A stretch of DNA of 64,000 nt. Source: Betaproteobacteria bacterium. GTDB taxonomy: Bacteria; Pseudomonadota; Gammaproteobacteria; Burkholderiales; Casimicrobiaceae. The notes below the pieces were generated by a model that was given only the letters and a program-made list of their open reading frames with translations, was not told the DNA's origin and did not search any database. Shown here piece after piece: positions 63,677 to 64,000 of this stretch. The stretch is from NCBI GenBank assembly GCA_016717855.1, contig JADKEV010000011.1, positions 62,001 to 126,000 on the forward strand, written 5' to 3'. The translations under genes and the position numbers were made by a program. The first letter of the stretch is position 1, and every line of letters starts with the position of its first letter.

Positions 63677-64000
63677 TCAGTCAATCTTGATGTTCGCCTC
63701 GAGGGCGATCTTGCGGTAGGTCGCGAATTCGTCGGCGGTGCGCTTTTGCAGCTCTTCGGCACTGCCCGGGCGCACGATGGAACTGGTGGCCTCGATTTTC
63801 CTTTTCACCTCCGGGTTCTGCAGGATCTTGACGACTTCGGCATTGAGCCGGGCGATGATGGCTCTGGGCGTTCCCGCCGGCGCATACAACGCGTTCCAGG
63901 TGTCGAGGTTGAGTGCCGCGTACCCCTGCTCGGCGAGGGTCGGCACCTCGGGCAGCGCCGGGACCCGCTCGGGCGAGGCCACGCCGTAGGCGCGGAGCTG
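63677..64000 (-). CDS. tripartite tricarboxylate transporter substrate-binding protein (Bug family), partial
   Basis: The C-terminal 107 residues of a Bug protein; the 5' end lies beyond the window. LRAYGVASPERVPALPEVPTLAEQG is the characteristic family segment, followed by YAPAGTPRAIIARLNAEVVKILQNPEVKRKIEA. The rest and the signal peptide are not visible. It probably starts the operon with the DUF1028 gene. Confidence 0.88.
   Translation of the reverse strand, partial: QLRAYGVASPERVPALPEVPTLAEQGYAALNLDTWNALYAPAGTPRAIIARLNAEVVKILQNPEVKRKIEATSSIVRPGSAEELQKRTADEFATYRKIALEANIKID

Overview
The window comes from a high-GC bacterial chromosome. The gene content fits a betaproteobacterium of the Burkholderiales type: two Bug-family (tripartite tricarboxylate) binding proteins, an ABC and a TRAP catabolic cluster, LysR regulators facing catabolic operons, DUF1028 and DUF1330 proteins, D-tartrate dehydratase, and secreted proteins ending in DUF5648. 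This assignment is inferred from gene content; no rRNA or tRNA gene was seen to confirm it.

Layout. 1-4.5 kb: two tandem paralogous SDR dehydrogenases, a third DHRS6-like SDR and a FAH-family hydrolase, resembling the last steps of a non-phosphorylative deoxysugar pathway, then a proline iminopeptidase. 4.8-9.1 kb: a PHB-depolymerase-type esterase, a decayed gene, and a class III nucleotide cyclase flanked by remnants of that decayed gene. 9.1-12.6 kb: a complete ABC importer on the minus strand (binding protein, ATPase, two permeases). 12.8-17.4 kb: a TauE/SafE exporter, a dimethylglycine/sarcosine-dehydrogenase-like flavoprotein with one frameshift, and a Gfo/Idh/MocA oxidoreductase. 17.4-23.3 kb: a second ABC importer operon with an amidohydrolase (frameshifted), a cupin and a second TauE protein. 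23.8-30.4 kb: secreted proteins (two propeller proteins ending in DUF5648, one Ig-like/dockerin-like protein), a GNAT enzyme and a bacteriohemerythrin. 30.6-36.1 kb: a GMC oxidoreductase operon, an FMN alpha-hydroxyacid dehydrogenase and a truncated ring oxygenase. 36.3-43.7 kb: an operon for indolepyruvate ferredoxin oxidoreductase, a thioesterase and a TRAP transporter, with a divergent LysR gene. 44.7-49.4 kb: an enoyl-CoA hydratase, a second cyclase and a badly decayed Asp-box propeller gene. 49.5-54.4 kb: an operon of D-tartrate dehydratase (frameshifted), SDR, Bug protein and DapA-like aldolase, with a divergent LysR gene. 54.4-64 kb: an ArsR/SRPBCC pair, small DUF proteins, an acyl-CoA synthetase, an Excalibur protein, a PAS-cyclase with a duplicated PAS domain, TPR proteins and a DUF1028/Bug pair running off the window end.

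Most operons pair an importer (ABC, TRAP or Bug) with enzymes for organic acids, amino-acid derivatives or sugar acids, as expected for a versatile soil or water heterotroph.

Two features run through the whole window. A dispersed 32-bp repeat occurs singly or as inverted pairs about 110-150 bp long (REPIN/MITE-like), always between genes or at gene ends. Four otherwise intact genes each carry one frameshift that a single added base, in or next to a short homopolymer, would repair; this could be real mutation or assembly error. Candidate operators are palindromes at 79-89, 12701-12715, 43811-43822, 53433-53445 and 54398-54417. No CRISPR array, intact transposase or replication origin was seen.
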